Positions 1-6,872 of a DNA stretch of 10,931 bases are shown here, piece by piece. This DNA is from Irineochytrium annulatum. Its lineage: Eukaryota > Chytridiomycota > Chytridiomycetes > Chytridiales > Chytridiaceae. Made by a program: the position numbers and the translations under genes. Position 1 is the first letter of the stretch. Every line of letters begins with the position of its first letter. The stretch lies in assembly GCA_027600665.1 (NCBI GenBank), contig JADGJL010001022.1:1-10931 (forward strand), read 5' to 3'. The notes below the pieces were generated by a model that saw only the letters and a list, made by a program, of their open reading frames with translations, did no database searches and was not told where the DNA came from.

Positions 1-421
1 GCTTCATGGGGGGGTGGGATGGTTGCGGTGGCTTGTCGTACTGAGAAGAGGAATTTGGTCATTTAGTACGAACCTGACTTCAGAATTTTATCTGTGGCCA
101 GGAGCTAATTCGCAGATGATGGGCGCAGATGGACTAAACCGCAATATCTATTTTATTGTATCGACAAACAGCATTTTTAAAGGGGAACGGGGAACGGTTA
201 TACGCAGCTCAATGGCGTTTACAATGTATAAACCGTCAACGAAACGAGAGGGGAAGAGAAAGGAACGAAATGTCAATCTAAAATGTAGCAGGTTTACAAA
301 GAGTACAAATATGGTGCAAGTATACAACGGGAAGGCGAAAGCGAAGAAGATGGAAAAGAAAGACGTACAGATCGGACGAGAATCCGAATGCAGTTTTAGC
401 GACAATGAACTTCCGCTCCCA
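1..421. other. spacer downstream of paralogue A, no gene seen
   Basis: AT-rich sequence following the stop of paralogue A. I see no convincing gene on either strand. Bases about 225-380 are strongly purine-rich on the plus strand, so the transcript of paralogue A would run into a U/C-rich 3' flank. A 161-codon plus-strand frame and an 85-codon minus-strand frame cross it, but both have AT-rich, low-complexity translations (runs of K/E/R or F/L/S) typical of chance frames. Confidence 0.55.
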
Positions 422-1453
422 CTATTGCTTCAATATCCCCTTCAGCTGCACCTGGGGCTTCGGCACCTCTGTCTCCTCCCACATCCCAGCAATCACTAGC
501 CCGTCCTCAGCCTTCCGCTCCCTCGTGACCGCGATACTCGGCTGCTGCAAGGTCGCGTTTGCCGGCTGCGGAAAGGGCTCGCCATGCGCGTAGACATTCC
601 ACTCCGACGCGCCCACCGCCCACTCGTCATCACCAAGGGCGGTTTCCCTCACGGGGAGGGTGGGAAGCGGGGGCGGCGGGTTGCTCCCATACGACGAGAG
701 CCCGAGCGCGGCGGCGACGCTTGACCTCTTGAGCTTCGCCGCGAACTCGGCGTGGACGCGGCGGGCGCGGCGGACGCGGAGGTAGAGCGCGGCGGGGAGG
801 AGGATGAGGAGTAGGAGGACGAGGGGGATCGTGAGGCCCAGGAGGAGGGAGGTGGAGGGGGAGGATTGGCTGTTGTTGTCGGTGGAGGAGGAGGAGATTG
901 TGGCCGGGAGCACAGCGGGCATGACTGGCGTTGAGGTTGGCGTGGACTGTGTTAGGGCGGCCGTCGAAATGCTGGGTGCGGCCGGGACCGGGACGGTCGG
1001 GGCTGCGGCCGCGTCGCGGACGGAGGACGGCTTCGCGACAGGGGTCTTGGATGCAGTTACAGGCGCGAGGAGGCCAATGGGAGACGGCGGGGCGTTGACA
1101 ATCGACGGGTTCGGGTTCTGTGGCGCCTCGATGGGTGACGGCATCGTGTCGGGCGACGCGTCCGGCATTGGGTTCGAGGGCGGCGTGTCGGCAGCCAGCG
1201 ACGGGGGCGACGTCGGGCTCACTGGCGCGTCGGCGGATGGAGACACGGCGAGAAGTGCAGGCACGGCTGCGGCGGGAGTAGACGGCACGCTCGCTGCAGG
1301 GACGACAGGCACGTTTCCTCCATTCGCCGCGTTGCCTCCGGTCGCCCCGGAGGACCAGCTACCTCCGTTGTCACCTGCATGGCCAAATGCGTTGCCACCA
1401 CTCCATCGATCCCTTCGGGCAAGCGTCGACGCAATCGCGGGTTGGGGCGTCAT
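422..1453 (-). CDS. array paralogue A: single-pass membrane protein with P/S/T/A-rich ectodomain
   Basis: Family not recognised by name; it is the first of four related genes. Starting at the ATG at 1453 (343 residues), visible parts are: an LARR dibasic motif at residues 11-14, a Gly/Asn/Ser-rich stretch to about 48, a Pro/Ala/Ser/Thr-rich low-complexity ectodomain to about 200 with no cysteines, a transmembrane helix at 202-224 (LLLGLTIPLVLLLLILLPAA), a basic stop-transfer RVRRARR, then the conserved tail start FAAKLKRSS (237-245). The tail ends in LVIAGMW and GILKQ at the very C-terminus. Positive charges after the helix predict N-out, C-in topology. The frame stays open upstream to a TGA at 1556-1558 and encodes a hydrophobic, signal-peptide-like segment, but with no ATG. 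I chose 1453 because the other copies have an ATG at the matching place (C..CAATGA context, 3-16 codons before L.RR). Function unknown; a surface sensor or mucin-like protein is inference. Confidence 0.75.
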   Translation of the reverse strand: MTPQPAIASTLARRDRWSGGNAFGHAGDNGGSWSSGATGGNAANGGNVPVVPAASVPSTPAAAVPALLAVSPSADAPVSPTSPPSLAADTPPSNPMPDASPDTMPSPIEAPQNPNPSIVNAPPSPIGLLAPVTASKTPVAKPSSVRDAAAAPTVPVPAAPSISTAALTQSTPTSTPVMPAVLPATISSSSTDNNSQSSPSTSLLLGLTIPLVLLLLILLPAALYLRVRRARRVHAEFAAKLKRSSVAAALGLSSYGSNPPPPLPTLPVRETALGDDEWAVGASEWNVYAHGEPFPQPANATLQQPSIAVTRERKAEDGLVIAGMWEETEVPKPQVQLKGILKQ

Positions 1454-1569
1454 TGAAGGTGCGGGTACGGTTGCAGCGAGACAGTACAAGAGGAGCGAGA
1501 GCACGGGAGTAGGAAACGAACGGGCGCCGGCGTGCGTTGATATGGGCGGAGGGCCTCATCTGGCAGGCG

Positions 1570-1583
1570 TCGAGTGGGAACGC
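1570..1583 (-). promoter_or_regulatory. 14-bp element shared upstream of paralogues A and B
   Basis: The plus-strand string tcgagtgggaacgc occurs here and again, identically, at 3604-3617 upstream of paralogue B. A looser version (tcaatgggaatcgc) lies at 5706-5719 upstream of paralogue C. In A and B a minus-strand ATG follows 10-11 nt further on (1557-1559 and 3590-3592), so the element may be 5' UTR, promoter or eroded coding sequence. The match may simply reflect duplication of the whole unit. Confidence 0.4.
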
Positions 1584-1604
1584 GGTTCGACCAACATTTG
1601 ACAT

Positions 1605-2120
1605 TTCGGACTAATCTTGCAAAGTGCTTTCGTTGCTCACTTCCTATTCGCTGCGCTGCAAAGGGTCCAGCAAGGAATGATGTAATATCAACGCAAGCGC
1701 ATACAGTGTAATATTAATACACGAGACATTTTATTCGCTATTCGGCTAAAAGTTTGTCGAGGAATGCTAACTGCGTAGCCACAAAGCGGTAGGGCAATCT
1801 ATCAAGGCAGGCAACTACCGGGGAAAGTAAAAAAAACATCGAAATAGAGATAAATAACAATCTATACGGCAAAGCAATAAGCTCTGTACCATGAAAATAA
1901 TGAAGAGCGAAAGAGCATTGAAAATGAAAGGAAAATGAGAGAAGAACGAAACGACGTCAGAAACGGGAAAGTTCAGATTACAGTCTACGCTATTAATAAA
2001 CAAGAGTCTGATGAAGTCGCGAAGTATCATAATACGGTCATTGTGAAGAGGGCAAAAGAGAAAGATACGAGAGACAACCGACGCCAAAGGAGAAAGGAGA
2101 AAAGTTTACAGATTAACAGT
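1605..2120. other. spacer between paralogues A and B, no gene seen
   Basis: AT-rich spacer that should hold the promoter of A (right-to-left transcription) and the 3' flank of B. Bases about 1821-2110 are purine-rich on the plus strand, as in the other 3' flanks of this cluster. Small frames on either strand have low-complexity translations and no recognisable motif. Confidence 0.55.
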
Positions 2121-3422
2121 CTACAAAGGACGAGGGGAGTTCGCGCTATCCCAGCTCCCCTGCTTTAAGATCCCCCTGGGCTTCTCATGATACTCCAACG
2201 CCTCCATCCCATCCAAGGCCTCCATCGCCGACGCGATCACCAGCTCGCTGACGCGCTTCTCGCCGCCAAGCCCCGTCTCCGGCGACAGCCTCCCCATGGC
2301 TCCAAGACCCGCGCTCCTCGGACCATCCGGCGACATCCTCCCGACAGGGCTGACCCGGACCGTCATCGGCGAAGGGCTGCCCCGCACACCGAGAAATTCT
2401 GTCGCCGCCGAACCACCAACGCCGGGGCTCACGAGCCCGTCCATGCCACCGAAATCATCAGCCGCCGACGCGGCGCCGCGGGCGGCGCTGTCCACCCTCA
2501 AGGGCGACACCGCACCCGTGGACGGCACGGGGCTGCGCGACGACATCGGCGAGGGCGATGGCGACCCACGGCCCTCGGACGGCATCTGCGACACGTAGTT
2601 CGCCAACGCGGCGCTCATGCTGTGGTGCTTGAGCTTCGCCGTGAAGTCCTCGTGCGCGCGTCGGGCGCGTCGGAAGCGGTAGCAGAGGAGCACAGGGAGG
2701 AGGATGAGGAGAAGGATCGCGAGCGGGACCGTGAGCGCCAGGAGTAAAGGCGTGGAGAGCGAGACGGAGGGTCCACCGTTCGAGGGTGTGGTAGGGGCGA
2801 GAGAGGCCGGCATGGGCGTCGGCATCGCGGTGTCCTGGGGCGTCAGTGGCGTCACTGGGGCGAGAGCCGGGGAAATCGGGGAAGCTGGGTCGAGCGGCGC
2901 GCTTGAGGAGAGCGGGATCGCGGCGAAGTTCGAGGGCGCGGCCGATTGCGTGACGATGATGGTCAGGCCCGGGGCGCCAGCTGGCCCTGGAGGTCCAGGG
3001 GGTCCCGCAGGTCCAATGGGCCCCGGCTGCACAGGTACTGGCGGGACTGCGGAGGGGGGAGTCGTGTCCACGACTGGCGGAGACGGGGCCGGCTCCGACG
3101 GCGGCGTGTTGGCTGGCGGCGTGTTGGCTGGCGGCGTGTTGACTGGCGGCGTGTTGGCTGGCGGCGGCGGGTTCGAGGGCGTGTCCGAAGGCTGCGGGGT
3201 GGGGCTGGGAGTGTCCGACGGCGGCACTGGAGCGGACGTGTCGCTAGGCGGTGGAGGCGCGGGATCGGTGGGAGCAGGCGTGTCACTCGGTGCAGCTCCC
3301 CCGCGGTCGCCCCATCCCCCTCCGCCTCCGCCTCCGCCTCCATTCCAACCCCATTGTTGTCGTCCCTGCGGCCAGTCCCGCGGCGCGAGCACGCCATCGT
3401 TTCTCCGTGCGAGAGCAGGCAT
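2121..3422 (-). CDS. array paralogue B: membrane protein with Pro-rich repeats and a short collagen-like segment
   Basis: 433 residues from the ATG at 3422, which directly follows an in-frame TGA (3423-3425), so no upstream extension is possible without a sequence change or an intron. Parts in order: LARR at 4-7; a run of nine glycines at 28-36; Ser-Asp-Thr-Pro-type repeats at 44-83; a tandem (P)ANTPP repeat at 89-108; a collagen-like stretch with six Gly-X-Y triplets at 134-152; a transmembrane helix at about 224-248 (LLLALTVPLAILLLILLPVL); basic RFRRARR; conserved FTAKLK at 260-265. The long cytoplasmic tail carries about nine Ser-Pro sites (284-380), the SELVIA segment at 392-397 and GILKQ at 417-421. 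There are no cysteines in the ectodomain. Family unnamed; a heavily O-glycosylated surface protein with a phosphorylatable tail is inference. No signal peptide is seen. Confidence 0.78.
   Translation of the reverse strand: MPALARRNDGVLAPRDWPQGRQQWGWNGGGGGGGGGWGDRGGAAPSDTPAPTDPAPPPPSDTSAPVPPSDTPSPTPQPSDTPSNPPPPANTPPVNTPPANTPPANTPPSEPAPSPPVVDTTPPSAVPPVPVQPGPIGPAGPPGPPGPAGAPGLTIIVTQSAAPSNFAAIPLSSSAPLDPASPISPALAPVTPLTPQDTAMPTPMPASLAPTTPSNGGPSVSLSTPLLLALTVPLAILLLILLPVLLCYRFRRARRAHEDFTAKLKHHSMSAALANYVSQMPSEGRGSPSPSPMSSRSPVPSTGAVSPLRVDSAARGAASAADDFGGMDGLVSPGVGGSAATEFLGVRGSPSPMTVRVSPVGRMSPDGPRSAGLGAMGRLSPETGLGGEKRVSELVIASAMEALDGMEALEYHEKPRGILKQGSWDSANSPRPL
3100..3159 (-). repeat. four tandem copies of a 15-bp coding repeat
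   Basis: The plus-strand unit ggcggcgtgttggct is present four times head to tail, the third copy differing by one base (gact for ggct). It keeps the reading frame and encodes the five-residue ANTPP/VNTPP repeat of paralogue B's ectodomain. The near-perfect DNA identity suggests recent expansion and likely length variation between strains. Confidence 0.9.
3315..3341 (-). repeat. glycine-codon run in paralogue B
   Basis: Nine consecutive GGN codons, largely a GGC/GGA triplet repeat, encode Gly28-Gly36 of paralogue B. It is a short slippage-prone tract flanked by Trp-containing sequence (WGW.N and WGDRGG). Confidence 0.8.
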
Positions 3423-3603
3423 TCAGAGGAGAGTTGCGGGGGAACGAGAGGGGGAGTTTGTGGAGATGGGGATGGAGATAGCAACGACCAAGAGGTGGGG
3501 CAGCCTCACAGCAGCCCGCTCTATAGCAGCCGTCAGCCCTGGACACGCCTGGACCGCGCCAATAGGGATGGATGGGCGCTGTGTGGGCTCATGCTCAAGC
3601 CGC

Positions 3604-3617
3604 TCGAGTGGGAACGC
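3604..3617 (-). promoter_or_regulatory. second copy of the shared 14-bp upstream element
   Basis: Identical to 1570-1583 (tcgagtgggaacgc on the plus strand). It lies 182 nt upstream of the chosen ATG of paralogue B. A minus-strand ATG at 3590-3592 follows, but its frame stops after 19 codons. Confidence 0.4.
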
Positions 3618-3659
3618 TGAAACGAATTCAGCATGAATCTCAGGATAAATCAATCTCGC

Positions 3660-4322
3660 TTCATTTCACTAGGATGAATTTCTCAACAATATTAGCGACG
3701 GTAGAGGCTTGATTATCCGAGATGAGGATAGCCCATACGTGGGCTCACTTCGGGATATTTCTTCCATTCCGCCACAGAATCAGGTGGCCGACAGCGAGCA
3801 GCTACTCTAGTTACATAAAACAATTTAATCAATTCTCCTCAAAAAACTAACAGATTTACTGTGAGAGGTAATAACATGGCGGCTCAGCGACGCACAAGCT
3901 GTGCTATCCTTGCTATCCTCTCAACTTACGCTGTCCCGTTGGCGGCTGTCCCAGACGTTCGTTAAGGCCGATCTTTCTTGAAGACATCTTGTTCGCGAAT
4001 TACGCATAAATAATGAGATATTTTATTACCAAATCCTTAATCTAAAGCCCGAGTTATTATCTACTCAAGGAGCGAGCTAATCCAAAGAAGTCTAAGGGAA
4101 GCAAAGCAGAATCGCACGCAAACGTTATCCAAAGAAAAGGTTTAACGGAGAAACTTAAAGAAAGGAAGGGAGCATAAGCAAAAGTGATCTATTTTGGAGC
4201 AGGTATACACAAGGTGTTTTCGCGTCCGGAATATATATTGAGGGAGAGAAAGAGAGCGATGATAGGAAATCACCTATTAAAGATAAATACAAAGGAATAC
4301 AATGCTTGCTGACCACACAGCT
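3660..4322. other. AT-rich spacer between paralogues B and C
   Basis: Spacer of about 660 bp holding the promoter side of B and the 3' flank of C. The stretch about 4130-4260 is purine-rich on the plus strand, matching the polypyrimidine 3' flanks of the other genes. Apart from a 29-codon plus-strand frame (3876-3965) I see no coding potential, RNA gene or repeat. Confidence 0.55.
3876..3965 (+). other. 29-codon micro-ORF resembling a signal peptide
   Basis: An ATG-to-TAA frame on the plus strand translates to a basic start (MAAQRR) followed by a hydrophobic core (CAILAILSTYAVPLAAV) and a short PDVR end. It is more GC-rich than its surroundings. A GTTCGT near its end could serve as a weak splice donor, but no matching downstream exon is visible. 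It could be an orphan first exon, a duplicated fragment of a secreted-protein gene, or chance. Confidence 0.2.
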
Positions 4323-5606
4323 TTATGCCTTGTTGAACATGTCCGCGATCACCAACCCGGCCCACCCAGCGTTCCTCGGCTCAGCCGCCGACGCGCGCTC
4401 AAAGACCATCGTCCCCAGCCAGCTGCCCCTAACCGCGGGCTCGGTCACCTTTGCACGGGCGGCGCCGGCGCTGAGATCACCATGCCACATCGCGTTCGGT
4501 CCCTCCTCGAGCGCCCTGCCGGCGTCGACAGGCGCAACCCTGGCTACCGGCGACGCCGCCACGGACGAAGTGCGCGGCATCACCCTGCCGATGTCGTACT
4601 TGGCCACCTCGATCCTCAAAGCCTCGGCCGAGGCCGCGGCGGCTGCCGACGCCGCGGCGGACGACGTGCGCGGCGGCCATCGCGGCTGCGAGCTCCCGGC
4701 CTCGAACTGCATCCGGAACTTCTGGCTCGAGAGCGGCGAGAGCGGGCTCGGGCTCGAGTTCTCCGACCCCACGGCCGTCGTCACCGTGCTGCTCGCGGGC
4801 GTTGTGGTGGGCGGCTCGTCCACCGTCGTCGCTCGGCCGACGACCAGCATGCCCAGCCAGCTGTCCCGCAAGGCCGGCTCGCTCAGGTCCCCGTTCCACG
4901 CGTTCACGTCCTCGTCGAGCGTCACGACGCTGAGGCTCGTCGCGCCCATGTCGATGGTCTTGTCGCCCGGCGTCGAGGCCCTTGAGACCGTCGCGGGCAC
5001 GGACCAGCGTGCCTGCGTGGGGCCTGCGGAAGAGGCTCGGGACCAGTGGGAGGGGGTGAAGGAACCGGCGGCGGAGGGCATGCGGTGGACCATGGTGGCG
5101 AGGGCGTCGGAGAGGCTGGCGCGGCGGAGGCTGGCGGCGAATTCGGCGCGGGCGCGGGCGAGCTTGAGGTCCTGGACGTGGCGGTGGCGGTAGTAGAGAG
5201 CGATGGGGAGGGCGACGAAGAGGAGGAGCGCGAGGGGTATTGTGAGACCGAGGATGGCGGGTAAGGGGAAGAGGTTGGAGGTGGAGGTGGAGGCCGCGGA
5301 GGCGGAGAGTGCGGGGGTTGGTGTTGAAGTGGCCAGAGGGGGAAGGTTCAGAGTCAGGGTCCCGGCGGCCTGCGCTGTGGGTTCGGTCGGGGGTGCAACG
5401 GCTGACGTTGGGATGGATGAATGGGTCGCCGACGAAGCAGTGTCGGACGGGCTCTCGTCATCCACCTCGCTTCCGTCCGCGGTTGTCCTCGACCGGCGCG
5501 TCCTCAGAGTCCGCCGCGCCGCCGCCATGACGGAGTCGTCATCGCTCCTCCGCGAGAGCACGAGAGCAGGTTGAGCCATCATTGGGGTGGGAGATGCAGT
5601 CGCCAT
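4323..5606 (-). CDS. array paralogue C: membrane protein with duplicated SWLG tail motif
   Basis: 427 residues from the ATG at 5606; ATGs at 5582 and 5579 (residues 9-10) align better with the starts of A and D and are equally possible. Parts: LSRR at 17-20; acidic and then Thr/Ser/Pro/Ala-rich ectodomain to about 112; transmembrane helix about 115-138 (AILGLTIPLALLLFVALPIA); basic YYRHRH; a spacer LKLARAR not present in the sisters; the conserved tail start FAASLRRASLSDALA (156-170). The ectodomain (about 110 residues) is much shorter and the tail (about 290) much longer than in A or B. The tail carries two copies of a W.GDLS...EPA.R.SWLG..V motif at 236-258 and 374-402, two PRTSS.AAS segments at 312-320 and 344-352, and ends GLVIADMFNKA, echoing GLVIAGMW in A. 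Family unnamed and no signal peptide seen. Confidence 0.77.
   Translation of the reverse strand: MATASPTPMMAQPALVLSRRSDDDSVMAAARRTLRTRRSRTTADGSEVDDESPSDTASSATHSSIPTSAVAPPTEPTAQAAGTLTLNLPPLATSTPTPALSASAASTSTSNLFPLPAILGLTIPLALLLFVALPIALYYRHRHVQDLKLARARAEFAASLRRASLSDALATMVHRMPSAAGSFTPSHWSRASSAGPTQARWSVPATVSRASTPGDKTIDMGATSLSVVTLDEDVNAWNGDLSEPALRDSWLGMLVVGRATTVDEPPTTTPASSTVTTAVGSENSSPSPLSPLSSQKFRMQFEAGSSQPRWPPRTSSAAASAAAAASAEALRIEVAKYDIGRVMPRTSSVAASPVARVAPVDAGRALEEGPNAMWHGDLSAGAARAKVTEPAVRGSWLGTMVFERASAAEPRNAGWAGLVIADMFNKA
4389..4496 (-). repeat. second copy of the tail motif in paralogue C
   Basis: Encodes residues 371-406, with MWHGDLS, EPAVRGSWLG and MVFERAS. It matches residues 236-260 of the same protein (4827-4901: AWNGDLS, EPALRDSWLG, MLVVGRAT) but carries an 11-residue insert between GDLS and EPA. 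This is an internal duplication within the cytoplasmic tail. Confidence 0.7.
4827..4901 (-). repeat. first copy of the tail motif in paralogue C
   Basis: Encodes residues 236-260 (AWNGDLS, EPALRDSWLG, MLVVGRAT). The same VRDSWFG signature appears in the frame-displaced tail of paralogue D, so the motif predates the split of C and D. Confidence 0.7.
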
Positions 5607-5743
5607 TGCAGATGTAGTCGCAGTTGAAGTTGATGCGAGAGATGCTTCCGGCCGACCAGGGCTACCCGCGGCTTCTTGTATAGGCTGTCCGGGCTGACGC
5701 GGCGGTCAATGGGAATCGCGCAAACAACATCGAAACAAGCCCC

Positions 5744-5761
5744 GGGATTAGGCATAATCCC
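5744..5761. promoter_or_regulatory. perfect inverted repeat upstream of paralogue C
   Basis: Seven-base arms gggatta and taatccc flank a four-base loop (ggca). It lies about 140-160 bp upstream of the ATG of paralogue C. GGATTA/TAATCC palindromes are plausible dimer sites for a homeodomain-type or zinc-cluster regulator, but no factor can be named from the sequence. Confidence 0.3.
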
Positions 5762-5794
5762 CTGTCATCTAGGTTAAATGAATGACGACTGGGT

Positions 5795-5881
5795 TCATAT
5801 AACTGACACGCTGATGACACGTCCTAATATAGACCCATTCAGCTGCTTCATTTCACTTCCCAGGCAGCACTCATATAACTG
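5795..5881 (-). promoter_or_regulatory. pair of TATA-like direct repeats upstream of paralogue C
   Basis: The string tcatataactg occurs at 5795-5805 and at 5871-5881. On the minus strand each reads CAGTTATATGA, a TATA-like core facing paralogue C, 190-275 bp upstream of its ATG. The copies are 76 bp apart. Whether either positions transcription is unknown. Confidence 0.3.
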
Positions 5882-5968
5882 CTGAAAATCCGAAGTTATA
5901 CAATGAATCTAACACCAAAAATTAGGTGCACCGTCTCTTAAAGTCGTCCCTTAACGTTGTCCCTTCAG

Positions 5969-6343
5969 CTAGAGGAGAACCTGCTGTTCACAACCAGCCG
6001 GTTGGATATCCCTGCCGTATGATGGTGCGCGATAGTGCGAAAATACTACCTCCACAGGCTTGACTTTCATGAGCGAAGCAAGAAGCAAGTACGCGTTGTA
6101 TCGAAGCGTGTCGTGGCACTGGCGTAGTGGCGGCGGGTCGGACAGAGTCGGCATGGAAATCGGGCCCGTGGACGCCGCAAACCAAGGACCACGAGCACCG
6201 GGTGCTGGCAATGCCTGGCCCACGCGCCGAGACTGCCAGCTCTGCGACGACTGCGCGGCGGACAGGGGACGGATCGATTGATGGACTGAACCCTTATTGA
6301 AGTGCAGGGCCTTGAAAAATGGCATGCAGTGGTGGCACAGCAC
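5969..6343 (-). other. possible small gene or remnant in a GC-rich island
   Basis: A 124-codon minus-strand frame from an ATG at 6343 crosses a GC-rich patch (about 6080-6290) in the AT-rich spacer between C and D. The translation is of mixed composition (PLSAAQSSQSWQSRRVGQAL, later LLLASLMKVKPVEVVFSHYR) and not low complexity. No domain, signal peptide or transmembrane helix is recognisable, and a second minus-strand frame (6067-6363) competes with it. It could be a small gene, a remnant exon, or chance openness in GC-rich DNA. Confidence 0.2.
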
Positions 6344-6363
6344 GAAGCCTCAGCGATGAGCAT

Positions 6364-6686
6364 TGGTGATGGTAGTAGGCCTGGTCGTGAGTCGTGAACA
6401 ACAGGTTGATCTTACGTGCGATATATATATTTGTATAGTTCTATATATATTACAGTTTTGTTGTCAATGTGACGGAAGTGAGAATATGGAACGATCCGAA
6501 GTTAATACTCTAAGGACAATTGACAATCAAAAAAAAAATAAAGCAGCAATGCGGAGAAGAACCTGGTCTAGGGAAGAGAGGACAAAAAAGGGCGAAGATG
6601 TGGGGCAAACGAAGTTCGATCATAGAATTATAAGCGTTCAACATAGGTCGTCTATCGTCTCCTTCGGCTCTTCCTGATCCACCACC
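6364..6686. other. AT-rich 3' flank of paralogue D, no gene seen
   Basis: Contains alternating TA tracts (6420-6452) and a purine-rich stretch on the plus strand (about 6528-6610, including a run of nine or more A), so the D transcript would end in U/C-rich sequence. No coding potential is evident. Confidence 0.5.
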
Positions 6687-6872
6687 CTATTCCCTCCTGT
6701 ACCTCGACTCCCAATCAACGCCCCTGCCGCCTTTGCAATCAGCCCCTATCTTATATTTCTTCCTTACCAACCCCGCAGGGCCTGCGGGCCCGATAGCAAT
6801 CCTCCCAAACCAGCTGTCCCTAACGTCCGGCACAATCGCCCCCTGCACCAACACCACGGGCGCTTGCGCCAT
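6687..6872 (-). other. frame-displaced C-terminal tail of paralogue D
   Basis: In the frame one step away from the main D frame, 61 codons read APVVLVQGAIVPDVRDSWFG, then IAIGPAGPAGLVRKK and a basic end. VPDVRDSWFG matches the EPALRDSWLG and EPAVRGSWLG motifs of paralogue C, so this is probably the original tail of D. The main frame instead stops at 6820-6822 after an unrelated Gly/Ala-rich end. An indel or sequencing error between about 6850 and 6900 explains this best. A 70-nt intron with a poor GTCCGA donor and GTTAG acceptor would restore only part of the motif. Confidence 0.5.

Noticed and set aside
1411..1512. Intron joining the upstream ATG of paralogue A to its main frame (and similar in B and C)
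   Set aside because: Phase-compatible GT...AG pairs exist (for example a GTTCGT donor with a CCGAAG acceptor), but donors and branch sites are weak compared with the introns of the 8936-9959 gene, the joins delete the conserved LARR motif, and they give no signal peptide.
804..1601. Long plus-strand frame antisense to paralogue A
   Set aside because: It mirrors the GC-ending codons of the minus-strand gene, and its translation is a Gly/Ala/Val/Asp-rich shadow without the conserved helix. The minus-strand frame is supported by three paralogues.
2704..3636. 310-codon plus-strand frame antisense to paralogue B, with many GG and collagen-like triplets
   Set aside because: Its Gly-rich repeats are the reverse complement of Pro codons in B. 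No paralogue supports it.
4306..5193. 295-codon plus-strand frame antisense to paralogue C
   Set aside because: Alanine/serine-rich shadow of the minus-strand gene. It shares nothing with the antisense frames of the sister genes beyond composition.
6420..6452. TA-rich tracts as a microsatellite or origin-like element
   Set aside because: Short and imperfect, ordinary for AT-rich fungal spacers.
6772..6788. Near-palindrome in the tail of paralogue D as a possible terminator
   Set aside because: It is coding repetition of Gly-Pro-Ala codons. Intrinsic hairpin terminators are not used by fungal nuclear genes.
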